Assembly: GCF_004135385.1 (NCBI RefSeq)
Contig: NZ_CP035493.1
Coordinates: forward strand, 3,167,440-3,231,439
Reading direction: 5' to 3'
From: Xylanimonas protaetiae
Lineage (GTDB): Bacteria; Actinomycetota; Actinomycetes; Actinomycetales; Cellulomonadaceae
DNA length: 64,000 bases
The notes under the pieces are model-generated. The model was given only the letters and a program-made list of their open reading frames with translations. It was not told the origin of the DNA and did not search any database. The translations under genes and the position numbers were made by a program. The first letter of the stretch is position 1. The number at the start of each line of letters is the position of its first letter. Shown here piece by piece: positions 15,543-25,297 of this stretch.

Positions 15543-18266
15543 TTGACTGCACCGTGGGCACAGACCGCACAAGACGTTCTCGCCGAGCTGGAGGTCAGCC
15601 CTGAAGGGCTCACGACGGCCGAGGCCGAGGCGCGCCTCGCGACGGTGGGGCCGAACCGGCTCCCGACGCAGGCGCGCGACCCGTGGTGGAAGAAGCTCGC
15701 CGGGCACCTCAACGACGTGCTCATCTTCCTCCTGCTCATCGCGGCGCTGATCAAGGCCGCCATCGCGATCTACACCGGTGACGCCTCGAACTGGATCGAC
15801 GTCTCCGTCATCGCGGGCGTCGCCATCATCAACGTGGCGATCGGCATGATCCAGGAGGGTCGCGCCGAGAAGGCGCTCGACGCCATCAAGGGCATGCTGT
15901 CGTCCCGCGCGCACGTCATGCGCGACGGCACGGTCAGCGACGTCGACGCCGAGACCCTGGTCCCGGGCGACGTCATCCGGGTGCGCCCGGGCGACCGCGT
16001 CCCGGCCGACGCCCGCCTGCTGGAGGCGACGAACCTCCAGGTCGAGGAGGCCGCCCTGACGGGCGAGTCGGTCGCGTCGGTCAAGACGACCGACGTCGTC
16101 GCCGAGAAGGCCAACGTCGGCGACCGCACCTCCATGCTGTTCTCCTCCACGCTGGTCGTGGCCGGGACGGGCACCGCCGCCGTGACCGGCACCGGTGCGG
16201 ACACGGAGATCGGCCGCATCCAGACGATGATCTCCGAGGCCGACGAGATGGACACGCCGCTCGCGCGGACGATGGCCGCGTTCGGCAAGCGCCTGGCGAT
16301 CATCATCCTCGGCATGGCCGCGGTCATGGTGGTCATCGGCATGCTGCGCGGCATCTCCGGCCCGGAGCTCGTCTCCGCGACCATCGGCTTCGCCGTCGCC
16401 GCCATCCCCGAGGGCCTCCCTGCCCTCGTCACCATCACCCTGGCGCTCGGTGTGCAGGCGATGGCCCGGCGCAACGCCATCAGCCGCAAGATGGCCTCGG
16501 TCGAGGCGCTCGGCTCGGTCTCGACCATCTGCTCGGACAAGACCGGCACGCTCACGCAGAACGAGATGACCGTGCGGCACGTGTCCACGCGCGCCGGCGA
16601 GTACGACGTCGAGGGCACCGGGTACGCGCCCGTGGGCCGGGTCGTCACGTCCGACGGCGCCCCGGCGTCGTCCGCCGACGTCACCGCCGTGGCCGAGGTC
16701 ATGGCGCTGTGCAACGACGCCCACCTCGAGCAGGACGGCGAGCGCTGGAAGCTCATCGGCGAGCCGACCGAGGGCGGCGTCCTCGTGTTCGGCCGCAAGG
16801 CGGGCGTCACGGGCGAGGGCTGGAGCCGCCTCGCGGAGATCCCCTTCGACTCCGCCACCAAGTACATGGCGACGCTCGCGCAGGCCCCCGACGGGTCCCG
16901 GCACGTCCTGGTCAAGGGCGCGCTCGACTCCGTCCGCGCCCGCTGCACCACCCAGCTCGGCGCCGACGGCAGCCTCGAGCCCTTCGACGCGGACTTCTGG
17001 GACGCCGAGATGGCGGCCCTGGCCGGCCAGGGGCTGCGCGTGCTCGCCGCCGCCCGTCTGGAGGCGCCGGGGTCGCTCGACAGCCTGCCCGAGGACGGCC
17101 CGCGCGGCCTGACGATGGTCGGCATCACCGGCATCGTCGACCCGCCGCGCCCCGAGGCCATCGCCGCCATCGCCGAGGCCCGCGAGGCCGGCATCGCGGT
17201 CGCGATGATCACGGGCGACCACGCCGACACCGCCAAGGCCATCGCCCTGGAGATGGGGATCATCGACTCCCCGGACGCCCCGACGCTCACGGGCGCCGAG
17301 CTGCAGGCCATGGCGGACGTCGACCTCGCCGAGGTCGTCCAGTCGGTGCACGTCTACGCGCGCACCAGCCCCGAGCACAAGATCCGCATCGTGCGCGCCC
17401 TGCAGAAGCACGGCGAGGTCGTGGCGATGACCGGCGACGGCGTCAACGACGCCCCCGCGCTCACGCAGGCGGACATCGGCGTGGCCATGGGCATCAAGGG
17501 CACCGAGGCGACCAAGGAGGCCGCGGACATCGTCCTGGCGGACGACAACTTCGCGACCATCGAGCGTGCGGTGGCCGAGGGCCGGCGCATCTACGACAAC
17601 ATCCGCAAGGCCGTGCTGTTCATGCTGCCCACCAACGGTGCGCAGTCGCTCGGCCTGCTGTTCGCGGTGCTGCTCGGCTGGACGGTCCTCCCGCTGCTTC
17701 CCGTGCAGGTGCTGTGGATCAACATGGTCACCTCCGTGACGCTCGCCCTGCCGCTCGCCACCGAGCCCGGCGAGCCGGACGTCATGCGCCGCGCGCCGCG
17801 CGACCCCAAGACGCCGCTCATCACGCCGGACTTCCTGCGACGGATCCTCGTCGTGTCGGTCCTCATCGGCGGCGCCTCGCTGCTGGTCTTCGCCGCGGAG
17901 TTCTACGGGTTCCTCGGGTTCGGCGGGCACCGCGACGGCGCCCTGGCTCAGTCGGCGGGTCTGACCATGCTGACCCTCGGCCAGGTGGCCTACCTGTTCA
18001 ACTGCCGCTTCATGACCCGCTCGTCGCTGACCCTCGACGTGTTCAAGGGCAACAAGGCCATCGTGTGGGCGGTGGGCACGCTCGTCGCCCTGCACGTGTT
18101 CTTCCTGTACACGCCGTTCATGCAGACCCTCTTCCGCGTGACCGGGATCGGGCTGCGCCAGTGGCTGCTCAGCATCGGCGGGTCGGTCGTGATCTTCCTC
18201 GTGATCGAGGTCGTCAAGGCGGTCGACCGCCGGCGCCACCCGGCGGTGACCCGTATGCGTGCCTGA
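15543..18266 (+). CDS. P2-type cation-transporting ATPase (CtpF/PMR1-like)
   Basis: A 907-residue P-type ATPase. Visible elements in order: N-terminal cation-ATPase domain, M1-M2, actuator loop with TGES (ALTGESV), M4 with AAIPEGLPALVT (E290), phosphorylation motif SDKTGTLT (D332), nucleotide-binding KGA, hinge TGDGVNDAPAL (D632), and M5-M10. M6 reads NMVTSVTLALPLATEP: N727 and T730 are kept but the acidic residue of SERCA site II is serine (S731). Ion is most likely Ca2+, Mg2+ or a monovalent cation; not resolvable. Start chosen is TTG at 15543 behind GGAGGA, because the upstream in-frame sequence has no ribosome site. Confidence 0.92.
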   Translation: MTAPWAQTAQDVLAELEVSPEGLTTAEAEARLATVGPNRLPTQARDPWWKKLAGHLNDVLIFLLLIAALIKAAIAIYTGDASNWIDVSVIAGVAIINVAIGMIQEGRAEKALDAIKGMLSSRAHVMRDGTVSDVDAETLVPGDVIRVRPGDRVPADARLLEATNLQVEEAALTGESVASVKTTDVVAEKANVGDRTSMLFSSTLVVAGTGTAAVTGTGADTEIGRIQTMISEADEMDTPLARTMAAFGKRLAIIILGMAAVMVVIGMLRGISGPELVSATIGFAVAAIPEGLPALVTITLALGVQAMARRNAISRKMASVEALGSVSTICSDKTGTLTQNEMTVRHVSTRAGEYDVEGTGYAPVGRVVTSDGAPASSADVTAVAEVMALCNDAHLEQDGERWKLIGEPTEGGVLVFGRKAGVTGEGWSRLAEIPFDSATKYMATLAQAPDGSRHVLVKGALDSVRARCTTQLGADGSLEPFDADFWDAEMAALAGQGLRVLAAARLEAPGSLDSLPEDGPRGLTMVGITGIVDPPRPEAIAAIAEAREAGIAVAMITGDHADTAKAIALEMGIIDSPDAPTLTGAELQAMADVDLAEVVQSVHVYARTSPEHKIRIVRALQKHGEVVAMTGDGVNDAPALTQADIGVAMGIKGTEATKEAADIVLADDNFATIERAVAEGRRIYDNIRKAVLFMLPTNGAQSLGLLFAVLLGWTVLPLLPVQVLWINMVTSVTLALPLATEPGEPDVMRRAPRDPKTPLITPDFLRRILVVSVLIGGASLLVFAAEFYGFLGFGGHRDGALAQSAGLTMLTLGQVAYLFNCRFMTRSSLTLDVFKGNKAIVWAVGTLVALHVFFLYTPFMQTLFRVTGIGLRQWLLSIGGSVVIFLVIEVVKAVDRRRHPAVTRMRA

Positions 18267-18281
18267 CCGTCCGTCAGGCAC

Positions 18282-18327
18282 ACGACAGCGGGTGGGTGTC
18301 CCTTCGGGGACACCCACCCGCTGTCGT
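18282..18327. terminator. Bidirectional terminator, 21-bp stem with TTCG loop
   Basis: A perfect 21-bp stem (18282-18302 with 18307-18327) closed by the very stable TTCG tetraloop separates the convergent ATPase gene and panB. It can serve both strands. Confidence 0.9.
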
Positions 18328-18342
18328 CTGCGGTGGACCGGG

Positions 18343-19260
18343 TCAGGCGTCGAGCGCGTCCAGGACGCCGTCGGGCATGGCGTAGCCGTGCTCGGGGCCC
18401 GGGTAGGCGCCGGTGCGGACCTCGTCGGCATAGGCGGCGATGCCCGCGGTCATGCCGTCGAGGACGGAGGCGTACCGCTTGACGAACTTCGCGGCGCGGC
18501 CCTCCGTGAGACCCAGCAGGTCGTGCAGCACGAGCACCTGACCGTCGACGTCGGGGCCCGCGCCGATGCCGATCGCGGGGACGTGCAGCATCGGGTGGAT
18601 GGCCGCGGCGAGGTCCGAGGGGATCGCCTCGAGCACCAGGGAGAACGCGCCGGCCTCCTGGACCGCGAGGGCGTCGTCGCGCACCCGGCGCGCCGCCTCG
18701 ACGGTGCGGCCCTGGGCCGAGAACCCGCCGAGCGCCACCGCCGTCTGCGGCGTGAGGCCGACGTGGCCCATCACCGGGACGCCCGCCGACGTGATGGCCC
18801 GGATGCGTGACGCCGGGACCCGGCCGCCGCCCTCGAGCTTCACGGCGTCGGCGCCGGCCTCCTTGACGAACCGGACCGCCGTCGCGACGGCCTGCTCGTC
18901 CGACACCTCGTACGAGCCGAACGGCAGGTCGACGACGACGAGCGCCGTCGTCGTGCCCCGGCGCACCGCCGCGGCGAGCACGAGCATCTCGTCGACCGTG
19001 ACGGGCACGGTCGAGTCGTAGCCGAGCTGCACCTGGGCGCCCGAGTCGCCCACGAGCACGATGTCGACGCCCGCCCGCTCGGCCGCGCGGGCCGCCGGGT
19101 AGTCGTAGGCGGTGACCATGACGAGCTTCTCCCCCGCGGCCGCGCGTACGGCCAGCGAGGGCGGCGTCACACGCTTCCGGGCAGGGGCGGCGTCCGACGC
19201 GGCGGGGAGCGCGCTCGTGCGAGCGGGGTGCACGCTCGTGCGAGCGGGGTGCACGCTCAT
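18343..19260 (-). CDS. panB: 3-methyl-2-oxobutanoate hydroxymethyltransferase PanB
   Basis: PanB transfers a hydroxymethyl group from methylene-THF to ketoisovalerate, the first committed step to pantothenate. The 305-residue sequence has the TIM-barrel signatures [31 protein letters not shown] and GHVGLTPQ. The N-terminus carries a 30-residue extension containing the repeated heptapeptide SVHPART, which arises from a 21-bp tandem DNA repeat. The ATG at 19260 overlaps the TGA of panD by 4 bases, so I keep it, though translation from a later start would also give a complete enzyme. Confidence 0.94.
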   Translation of the reverse strand: MSVHPARTSVHPARTSALPAASDAAPARKRVTPPSLAVRAAAGEKLVMVTAYDYPAARAAERAGVDIVLVGDSGAQVQLGYDSTVPVTVDEMLVLAAAVRRGTTTALVVVDLPFGSYEVSDEQAVATAVRFVKEAGADAVKLEGGGRVPASRIRAITSAGVPVMGHVGLTPQTAVALGGFSAQGRTVEAARRVRDDALAVQEAGAFSLVLEAIPSDLAAAIHPMLHVPAIGIGAGPDVDGQVLVLHDLLGLTEGRAAKFVKRYASVLDGMTAGIAAYADEVRTGAYPGPEHGYAMPDGVLDALDA

Positions 19261-19270
19261 GCGAGCGGGC
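19213..19270. repeat. 21-bp tandem repeat at the start of panB
   Basis: Copies at 19213-19233 and 19234-19254 are identical (GCTCGTGCGAGCGGGGTGCAC); a third, partial copy at 19255-19270 differs by GTG to ATG on the plus strand (CGT to CAT), which creates the panB start codon on the minus strand. The repeat encodes the SVHPART duplication. Confidence 0.9.
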
Positions 19271-19652
19271 TGTCGAGGAGCGTCGCGACGGCGTCGTCGA
19301 CCTGGATGACGCGGTTCGTGCCGCGCTCCACGTGGACCACCGTCGGCTCGTACGTCGCGAGCTCGGCGCGGTCGTACTGCGCGTACGAGATGACGATGAC
19401 CGTGTCCCCCGTGTGCACCAGGCGGGCGGCCGCGCCGTTGACCTGGATGGTGCCGGAGCCGCGCTCGCCCGCGATCGTGTACGTCTCGAACCGCGCACCG
19501 TTGTCGACGTCGACGACGTGGACCTGCTCGTGCTCGAGGATGTCGGCCGCGTCGAGCAGGTCGGCGTCGATCGTGATCGAGCCGACGTAGTGCAGGTCGC
19601 TGCCGGTGATCGTGGCGCGGTGGATCTTGGACTTCAACATGGTGCGCTGCAT
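19257..19652 (-). CDS. panD: Aspartate 1-decarboxylase precursor PanD
   Basis: PanD makes beta-alanine from aspartate and is a pyruvoyl enzyme that self-cleaves. The 131-residue proenzyme has the family start [16 protein letters not shown] and the HYVGSITID segment, with cleavage expected between the Gly and Ser of YVGS near residue 24-25. The ATG at 19652 was chosen because MQRTM is conserved; it shares bases with the stop of panC. Gene order DUF2520-panC-panD-panB, all overlapping. Confidence 0.95.
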   Translation of the reverse strand: MQRTMLKSKIHRATITGSDLHYVGSITIDADLLDAADILEHEQVHVVDVDNGARFETYTIAGERGSGTIQVNGAAARLVHTGDTVIVISYAQYDRAELATYEPTVVHVERGTNRVIQVDDAVATLLDSPLA

Positions 19653-20509
19653 CAGCGTGCTCCGAAAGGGTCGATCAGCAGGTTGTCGATGAGGCGGACC
19701 TCGCCCACGCGCGCGGCGACCAGCGCGAGGGCGGGACGGTCCAGGGTAGCGACCGGCTCGAGGGTGTCCGGGTCGGCCAGGGCGAGATACTCCGGCGCGA
19801 CGCCGGCGGTGGCGAGCTCCTTGAGGCCCGCGTCCCGGGCGGTCGCGGCGTCCGCGCCGTCGTCGGCGGCCCCCTGCACGGCCCGCAGCGCGCGGCTGAG
19901 CGCGAGCGCGCGCACGCGGTCGTCCGGGCTGAGGCGGACGTTGCGGCTCGACATCGCGAGGCCGTCGGGCTCGCGGACCGTCGGGCCGACCTCGATCCGC
20001 ACGGGCAGCCCCAGGTCGGCGACGACGCGACGCACGACGACCACCTGCTGGGCGTCCTTCGCGCCGAACCACGCCGCGTCCGGCGCCACCGCGACCAGCA
20101 GCTTGGCCACCACCGTGGCGACGCCGTCGAAATGCCCGCGGCCGCGCTCGGCGCCCTCGAGCGTCTCCGTGACCGGGCCGGTCACCGTGACCGTCGTGGC
20201 GTACCCGCTCGGGTACAGCTCCGGCGCCTCCGGGGCGAACACGAGGTCGGCGCCGGCGCTCGCGGCGAGCGCGACGTCCGCGTCCTCGGCGCGCGGGTAC
20301 GCGGCGAGGTCGGCGGGGTCGTCGAACTGCGTCGGGTTGACGAACACCGACACGACGACGACGTCGCTCCCCGCGCGCGCGGCACGGATCAGCGACAGGT
20401 GACCCTCGTGCAGCGCGCCCATCGTGGGCACGAGGCCGATCCGCCGCCCCGCGGCCCGGTGCGCGCCGACGGTCTCGCGCAGCTCCGCGACGGTCCGGAC
20501 GATCCTCAT
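19652..20509 (-). CDS. panC: Pantoate-beta-alanine ligase PanC
   Basis: PanC condenses pantoate with beta-alanine using ATP via a pantoyl adenylate. The 285-residue protein has the [14 protein letters not shown] nucleotide-binding motif (HIGH-like HEGH), [29 protein letters not shown] and [10 protein letters not shown], all diagnostic. It overlaps the upstream DUF2520 gene by 4 bases and touches panD, so the four genes form one translationally coupled unit. Confidence 0.96.
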   Translation of the reverse strand: MRIVRTVAELRETVGAHRAAGRRIGLVPTMGALHEGHLSLIRAARAGSDVVVVSVFVNPTQFDDPADLAAYPRAEDADVALAASAGADLVFAPEAPELYPSGYATTVTVTGPVTETLEGAERGRGHFDGVATVVAKLLVAVAPDAAWFGAKDAQQVVVVRRVVADLGLPVRIEVGPTVREPDGLAMSSRNVRLSPDDRVRALALSRALRAVQGAADDGADAATARDAGLKELATAGVAPEYLALADPDTLEPVATLDRPALALVAARVGEVRLIDNLLIDPFGAR

Positions 20510-21282
20510 GCCTGCTCCTTCGTCGGGGCGCCGGCGCGGCTCGCCGCGAGCGCCCGTGTCGCCTGTGTCAACGCGTCGAAGGCCCCGATCGCTTCCGGGG
20601 CGCGGTCGGCCACGACGGCGCGGTGCGCGGCGACGGTGGCCTCGTCGCCGCGGGCGACCGGCCCGGTGAGGGCGTCGCCCGGTCCGAGCCGGGCCCAGTT
20701 CTCGACCGTGGCGCGGACGAGGGGCACGAGGGCGTCGCGTCCCACGCCCGCGGTGGCGGCGAGCCGCTCGGCGATCCCTTCGAGCGTGACCAGGTAGTTC
20801 GAGGCGATGCAGGCCGCCGCGTGGTAGGCGACGCGGTCGGCGTCGTCGATCTCGAAGGGCACGAGCCCGAGGGTCTCGGCGATGCCGCGTGCCACGGCGA
20901 GGGCGGCGGCGTCGGCGCCCGCGACGGCGGCGGGCACGCCCGCGAGGTCGGCGCCCGCGGCGGTGACCGTCATGAGGGGGTGCACGCTGAACGCGCGCGG
21001 GCTCGCGAGCGGGGCGAGGGAGGTGGCTCCGGAGAGGTGGCCGACGTACGGCCCGGGGGCGACGAGCGCGGCGGCGGCGGCGATGGCGTGGTCGGGCACG
21101 GCGAGCAGCACGACGTCCGCGCCGGCGCCCGTGGCCCCGCGGCCGAGCGGCCCGTCGACGTCGACGCCCGCGGCGCGCAGGGTCGCGGCGACCGACCGTC
21201 CCATCCGCCCGGCGCCGACGACGGCGACGCGGCCGGCGACGTGCGCGCGCGGCGTCACCGAGGTGTCCTGCGAGGGGGGCAT
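20506..21282 (-). CDS. Rossmann-like/DUF2520 NAD(P)-binding protein in the pantothenate operon
   Basis: The 258-residue protein has an N-terminal dinucleotide-binding motif ([17 protein letters not shown]) and a helical C-terminal domain ([22 protein letters not shown]) as in ketopantoate-reductase-like DUF2520 proteins. Position as first gene of the panC-panD-panB operon suggests it supplies ketopantoate reduction to pantoate in place of PanE, which is otherwise missing from the cluster. That role is inference; the fold and family assignment are supported by the sequence. Confidence 0.82.
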   Translation of the reverse strand: MPPSQDTSVTPRAHVAGRVAVVGAGRMGRSVAATLRAAGVDVDGPLGRGATGAGADVVLLAVPDHAIAAAAALVAPGPYVGHLSGATSLAPLASPRAFSVHPLMTVTAAGADLAGVPAAVAGADAAALAVARGIAETLGLVPFEIDDADRVAYHAAACIASNYLVTLEGIAERLAATAGVGRDALVPLVRATVENWARLGPGDALTGPVARGDEATVAAHRAVVADRAPEAIGAFDALTQATRALAASRAGAPTKEQA

Positions 21283-21365
21283 GGCTGCACAGCCTAGCCG
21301 CCCCCGGGGGCACGACCAGGGCCCGGACCTGTGACGGAGGCGTCAGCCGGGCGCGGAACGCACGG

Positions 21366-22825
21366 TCAGGGGCCGACCTCGAGCACGCCGTGCGCACCCT
21401 TCTCGCCGAGGGCCATCGCGTGGTCGACGAACGGGTAGCGGCCCGCCTCCCTCGGGACCAGCTCGACGAAGCCGCCCTGGGCGGCGCCGAGCGGGAGCAC
21501 CTGGGCGCCGGTCGTGCCCTGGGTCAGCCCGTCGGTCGAACGGCCGCGGTACACGCTGTAGGCGCCCTCGGACCAGACGGTGTCGAACTGCGCGCCGACG
21601 ACGTGGAACGTCAGCCCGAGGCTCGGGCCGGCGTCGAGCACCCAGAACCGGACGCGCTCCCCCGCGGTCGCCGTGAGGGGGTGGGCGTCGTACTGGAAGG
21701 CGCGCCCGTTGAACGCGACGACGTCGGGCGCCGCCGCCGCGGCCTTGGCGGCGTCGGCGGGGCCGCCGTCCTGCCCGAGGTAGACCTCGGACTGGACGAG
21801 CACGTAGGAGCGGTCCGCGGGCTCGAGCCCGTCCGGCTCGATGACGACGGCGCCGAACATGCCGTTCGCGATGTGCTGCGTCATCGGCATGGTCGAGCAG
21901 TGGTAGAGCCAGACGCCGGAGCGGTCCGCGGTGAACGTGTACTCGAGGGACTGGCCGGGCTCGATGGTGCGCATGGGCTCGTCGGGGGCGACCTCGCCCG
22001 CGTGGAAGTCGATCGAGTGGCCCATCGTGCCCGCGTTGACGAGCGTGACGTGGAACGTGTCGCCGACGCGGCCGTGGAGCGTGGGTCCTGGCGAGGTGCC
22101 GTCGTACGTCCATGTCTCGCGCGTGCGGCCCGGCGTGACCGGGTCCTCCTGCTCGGTGACCGCGAACGTGTACCGGTGCTCGGTCGGCCCGTCCCCGACG
22201 GGAGCGGCGGCAGCTCGGCCGGGTGCGCCGGGGTGGCCTCGGCGACCTGCATGAGCTCGGCCATGGTGGGCGCGCCGTCCGGCGTGCCGGCGGGCATGTC
22301 CATGCCGGCCATGGCGTGGCCGGTCCCGCCCTGGCCGGTCGCCTCCGTCACCCGGACGTGCACGACCATCCCCATCTGCCGGTGCCCGGGCAGCGAGCAC
22401 CACCCCTCCAGGTCGGCGCCGACCACGCCGACGTCGACGGTGCCGCGCGCCCCGGGCGCCAGGGGCTCGGTGCCCGCGCCGTCGGCGAAGACGAGGTCGT
22501 GCCGCTGGTCGCCCGTGTTGACCAGGGTGACCTCGAGGCGGTCGCCCCTCGGCACCTCGATGGTGGCCGGGGTGAACGCCATGCCGTGGACCTCGACGGT
22601 CGCCCGGGTGGTGTGCCCGGTGGGCGTGACCGGCGCGGCCCCCGCCACGACGGCGGGACCGCCGGGCGGCGCTGGATCCGCCGCGAGCGCCGGCCGTACG
22701 AGGAGCGCGGCGAGCGCGAGCACCACCACGACGACGACGCCCACCACGGCGGCGCCGGCCCGGGAGACGGGCGTGCCCTCCTGGCCGGGCAGGGGCCGGG
22801 CCCCGGTGGGTCGGGGGTCGGTCAC
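21366..22825 (-). CDS. nirK: Copper nitrite reductase (AniA/NirK type) with N-terminal cupredoxin; apparent frameshift
   Basis: The gene starts at a GTG overlapping the upstream gene by 4 bases. It encodes a signal anchor (VVGVVVVVVLALAALLV), a first cupredoxin domain with WCSLPGHRQMGM copper ligands, and then a two-domain nitrite reductase. Type 1 and 2 copper residues are all present: GHSIDFHA, WLYHCSTMPMTQHIANGM, LTFHVVGAQFDTVW and FVDHAMA. Reaction: nitrite to NO, outside the cytoplasmic membrane. The first and second parts are in different frames; the shift lies near 22196-22206 at a CCC run on the coding strand, and one extra base restores a 486-residue protein. Either sequencing error or a real recent mutation. 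Confidence 0.85.
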
Positions 22826-24156
22826 GGCTGCCTCCGGAGCGGTCGGTCCAGGGTGGTGGGCATCAGCCCGGTGGCGGTGGGCGGCGTCGGCTCGGGGCCG
22901 ACGGCGGCCGCGCGGGCCCGCCGGGCGCGGCCCTGCGCGGCGCCCGCCCGGGCGAACAGGACGACGTCGAGGGCGAAGCACGCGACGACGAGCACCCAGA
23001 GCGCGGTGCGCGGTCCGGCGCCCGTGGCCGTGGTGACGGCGAGCAGGGCGACGGCGGCCTGCCGGGCCGCGAGGCGCGCGGGGGCGGCCGTCTCGAGCAC
23101 GCCGATGCCGACGCGCACGACCTCGGGCCCGCCGCCGACGACGACCGGCATGAGGTAGGTGAGCGCTCCGACGAACACCTGCCCGACGCCGCCCGCGCCG
23201 AGCACCGCGAGCCAGCCGAGGTCGGCGTCGCGCAGGGCCGCGCCGTCGGCGGCCGTGAAGGCGTGCAGCGCGACGGCCGCGAGGCACACCACGACCCAGC
23301 CGAGCCCGGACGCCGTCGTCCACGGGGCGTAGCCGCGCACGCCCTTGGCGCGGGCCGCGAGCACGAGCGGCACGGCGACGCCGTCGGCGAGCCCGGCGGC
23401 GAAGACGAGCAGGCCGACGCCGACACCCGGTATCCAGCCGAGCGCGGCGGCGAGGCCGGCGCCGCCGATGCCGGCGGCGAGCACGGGCAGCGCGCGCAGC
23501 GACCGTGCGACGGCCCCGGGCGCCATCGGGGTGCGCAGCATGGTGGGCCCGAGGGTCACGATCGTCCCGGCGATCGACAGGCCCACCCAGCCGCCGACGT
23601 TGACGAGGGCGTGCGCGAGCGTGAGGTCGTCGCGCGCGGCGAGCAGCCACGCGGGGGCCCCGGCGTCGAACATCGCGACCGTGAGGAACCCGGCGAGCAC
23701 GCACCCGACCACGAGGAACGCCGACGCGGCGACGTAGTAGCGCACGACGACGGCGAAGCGCGACGCGAACCGCCCCTGTGCGGCGCGCAGCAGGTCCCAC
23801 CCGTGCCACGCGACGACGGCCCCGACGAGGCCCGCGCAGGCGACCGTGCCCCACGTGCCGGCCGTCCACATCGACGCGACGAGCCCGGCCAGGGCGGCGT
23901 TGAACGCGAGCGACCGCCACAGGGCGTGCCTCCCGCCGCGCACGTCGTCGGGCCGCAGGTGCAGCAGCGCCTTGGCGAAGTACCAGGACCACTGGAGGAT
24001 CCCGTTCGTCAGCACTCCCAGGGTGACCACGTGGATCGTGGTCCACAGCGGCTGCGGCAGCACGCCGCGGGCGAGCACCGCGAGCGCCGCGACGACGACG
24101 GCGGCCACGAGCCAGAAGGTGGTCATCCGGTCGGTGCGGGGGCTGCGCCTAGCCAT
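22822..24156 (-). CDS. Polytopic membrane protein of the nitrite-reductase island
   Basis: A 444-residue protein with about 12 hydrophobic segments and several membrane-embedded histidines (HVVTLGVLTNGILQWSW near residue 40, HGWDLL near 120, HALVNVGGWVGL near 180). The character is that of NnrS-like or heme-copper-oxidase-like NO-responsive membrane proteins, but I cannot assign a function. It overlaps the upstream membrane gene by 8 bases and nirK by 4 bases (GTGA), so all three are one operon. The C-terminal 60 residues are Arg/Pro-rich and probably cytoplasmic. Confidence 0.78.
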   Translation of the reverse strand: MARRSPRTDRMTTFWLVAAVVVAALAVLARGVLPQPLWTTIHVVTLGVLTNGILQWSWYFAKALLHLRPDDVRGGRHALWRSLAFNAALAGLVASMWTAGTWGTVACAGLVGAVVAWHGWDLLRAAQGRFASRFAVVVRYYVAASAFLVVGCVLAGFLTVAMFDAGAPAWLLAARDDLTLAHALVNVGGWVGLSIAGTIVTLGPTMLRTPMAPGAVARSLRALPVLAAGIGGAGLAAALGWIPGVGVGLLVFAAGLADGVAVPLVLAARAKGVRGYAPWTTASGLGWVVVCLAAVALHAFTAADGAALRDADLGWLAVLGAGGVGQVFVGALTYLMPVVVGGGPEVVRVGIGVLETAAPARLAARQAAVALLAVTTATGAGPRTALWVLVVACFALDVVLFARAGAAQGRARRARAAAVGPEPTPPTATGLMPTTLDRPLRRQP

Positions 24157-25297
24157 CGTGCGGCTCCGTGCGCCCGAGCCTGCCGAGGACCCCGGACACC
24201 AGGCCCACCGTCACCACGAGGAACGCGAGCAGCGCCACGACGGACACCGTGCCGCCCACTTGCCAGGCGCCGTCGGCCGCGCGCGCCGCGGCGAGCACGC
24301 GCACCAGCAGGCCGCCCTGGAGCAGCCCCCACACGGCCCACATCACGGGGTGGTACGGCACCGGCCGGCGCACGACCGCCGGCACGATGACGGGGGCGTG
24401 CGCGATGATCATCGACAGCACGAACCCGATGGTCAGGGCGTGGACGACGACGTCGTACGCGAAGCCGGCGAGCACGGGCCCGCGCACCACCCATGTCAGC
24501 GCGGCGACGAGCGCCCACCCGTAGCCGGCGAGCATGCAGACGGCGACGAACCGCACCAGCCCGGTCGCGCGCACGGTGCGGCGGGCGACGTCGTGCACGG
24601 CGACGTCGACGACGAGCACGCCGAGCGCGAGCCCGAGCAGCGGGTAGCCCCCGGCGGGCACGAGCAGCGTGGCGACGAGCGCGACGACGACGGCGCACGA
24701 CTCTGCGAGCACGCGCGCCTCGGTGGCGCCCGCGAGGAACGCGACGCGGGCGAGCTCGAGCCGCTCGCCCACGATGGTGAGCACGAGCAGCCCGGCCCAC
24801 CACGGGACGATCTGCGCGACCTCGAACCCGCGCGCCCACAGCGCCGCGCCGCCGAGGCCGGCGAGCGCGCCGAGCAGCTGGACGAGCACGGCGTACGACT
24901 GCTGGCGGCGCCAGACGGCGAGGTAGACCGCGGCGAGCACGCCCATCGACGCGACCCACGCGCCGCCCGGCACGGCACGCCCGCCGGGGAGCGGTGCGCC
25001 CGCCACCTGGGCGACGAGCAGCAGCGACCCGAGCCCCGCCGCGACGGGGGCGGCGTACCCCCACCCGGCGCGGGACCTGTCGGCGGCGCCGCTGCGCAGC
25101 GCGACGGCGCGCTCGAGCGTGATGGCCGTGCCGAGGAACCCGAACACCATGAGGACGCCGTGGGCGTCGGCCAGCGACGCGGACCGGACGGGGGCCGCCA
25201 CACCGAGCCGCAGCAGGGCGGCGTCGAGCCCGGACAGGGCCGCGACCAGGGCGAGCACGAGGACGGCGACCCGGCCCCGGGGCACGCGCACGCTCAT
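24149..25297 (-). CDS. NnrS-like multi-TM protein
   Basis: A 382-residue protein with about ten to twelve transmembrane helices, first in the operon with the other membrane protein and nirK. Features such as HGVLMVFGFLGTAITLERAVAL near residue 45 and HALTIGFVLSMIIAHAPVIVP near 300 contain conserved membrane histidines, resembling NnrS, a heme/copper protein that relieves NO stress. Function is inferred from context and histidine placement only. The ATG at 25297 is divergent from the regulator gene, with 70 bases between them. Confidence 0.78.
   Translation of the reverse strand: MSVRVPRGRVAVLVLALVAALSGLDAALLRLGVAAPVRSASLADAHGVLMVFGFLGTAITLERAVALRSGAADRSRAGWGYAAPVAAGLGSLLLVAQVAGAPLPGGRAVPGGAWVASMGVLAAVYLAVWRRQQSYAVLVQLLGALAGLGGAALWARGFEVAQIVPWWAGLLVLTIVGERLELARVAFLAGATEARVLAESCAVVVALVATLLVPAGGYPLLGLALGVLVVDVAVHDVARRTVRATGLVRFVAVCMLAGYGWALVAALTWVVRGPVLAGFAYDVVVHALTIGFVLSMIIAHAPVIVPAVVRRPVPYHPVMWAVWGLLQGGLLVRVLAAARAADGAWQVGGTVSVVALLAFLVVTVGLVSGVLGRLGRTEPHDG

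Noticed and set aside
19213-19270. Short tandem repeats as a CRISPR array
   Set aside because: The copies are directly adjacent with no spacers and lie inside coding sequence.
21300-21311. GCCCCCGGGGGC palindrome after the nirK gene as a terminator
   Set aside because: It is a pure self-complementary 12-mer without a loop, so it would not form a normal intrastrand hairpin; too weak to list as a feature.
22196-22206. Programmed ribosomal frameshift in nirK
   Set aside because: There is no slippery heptamer with a following stem in the usual arrangement, and a similar C-run shift occurs in the neighbouring regulator, so deletion or sequencing error is simpler.
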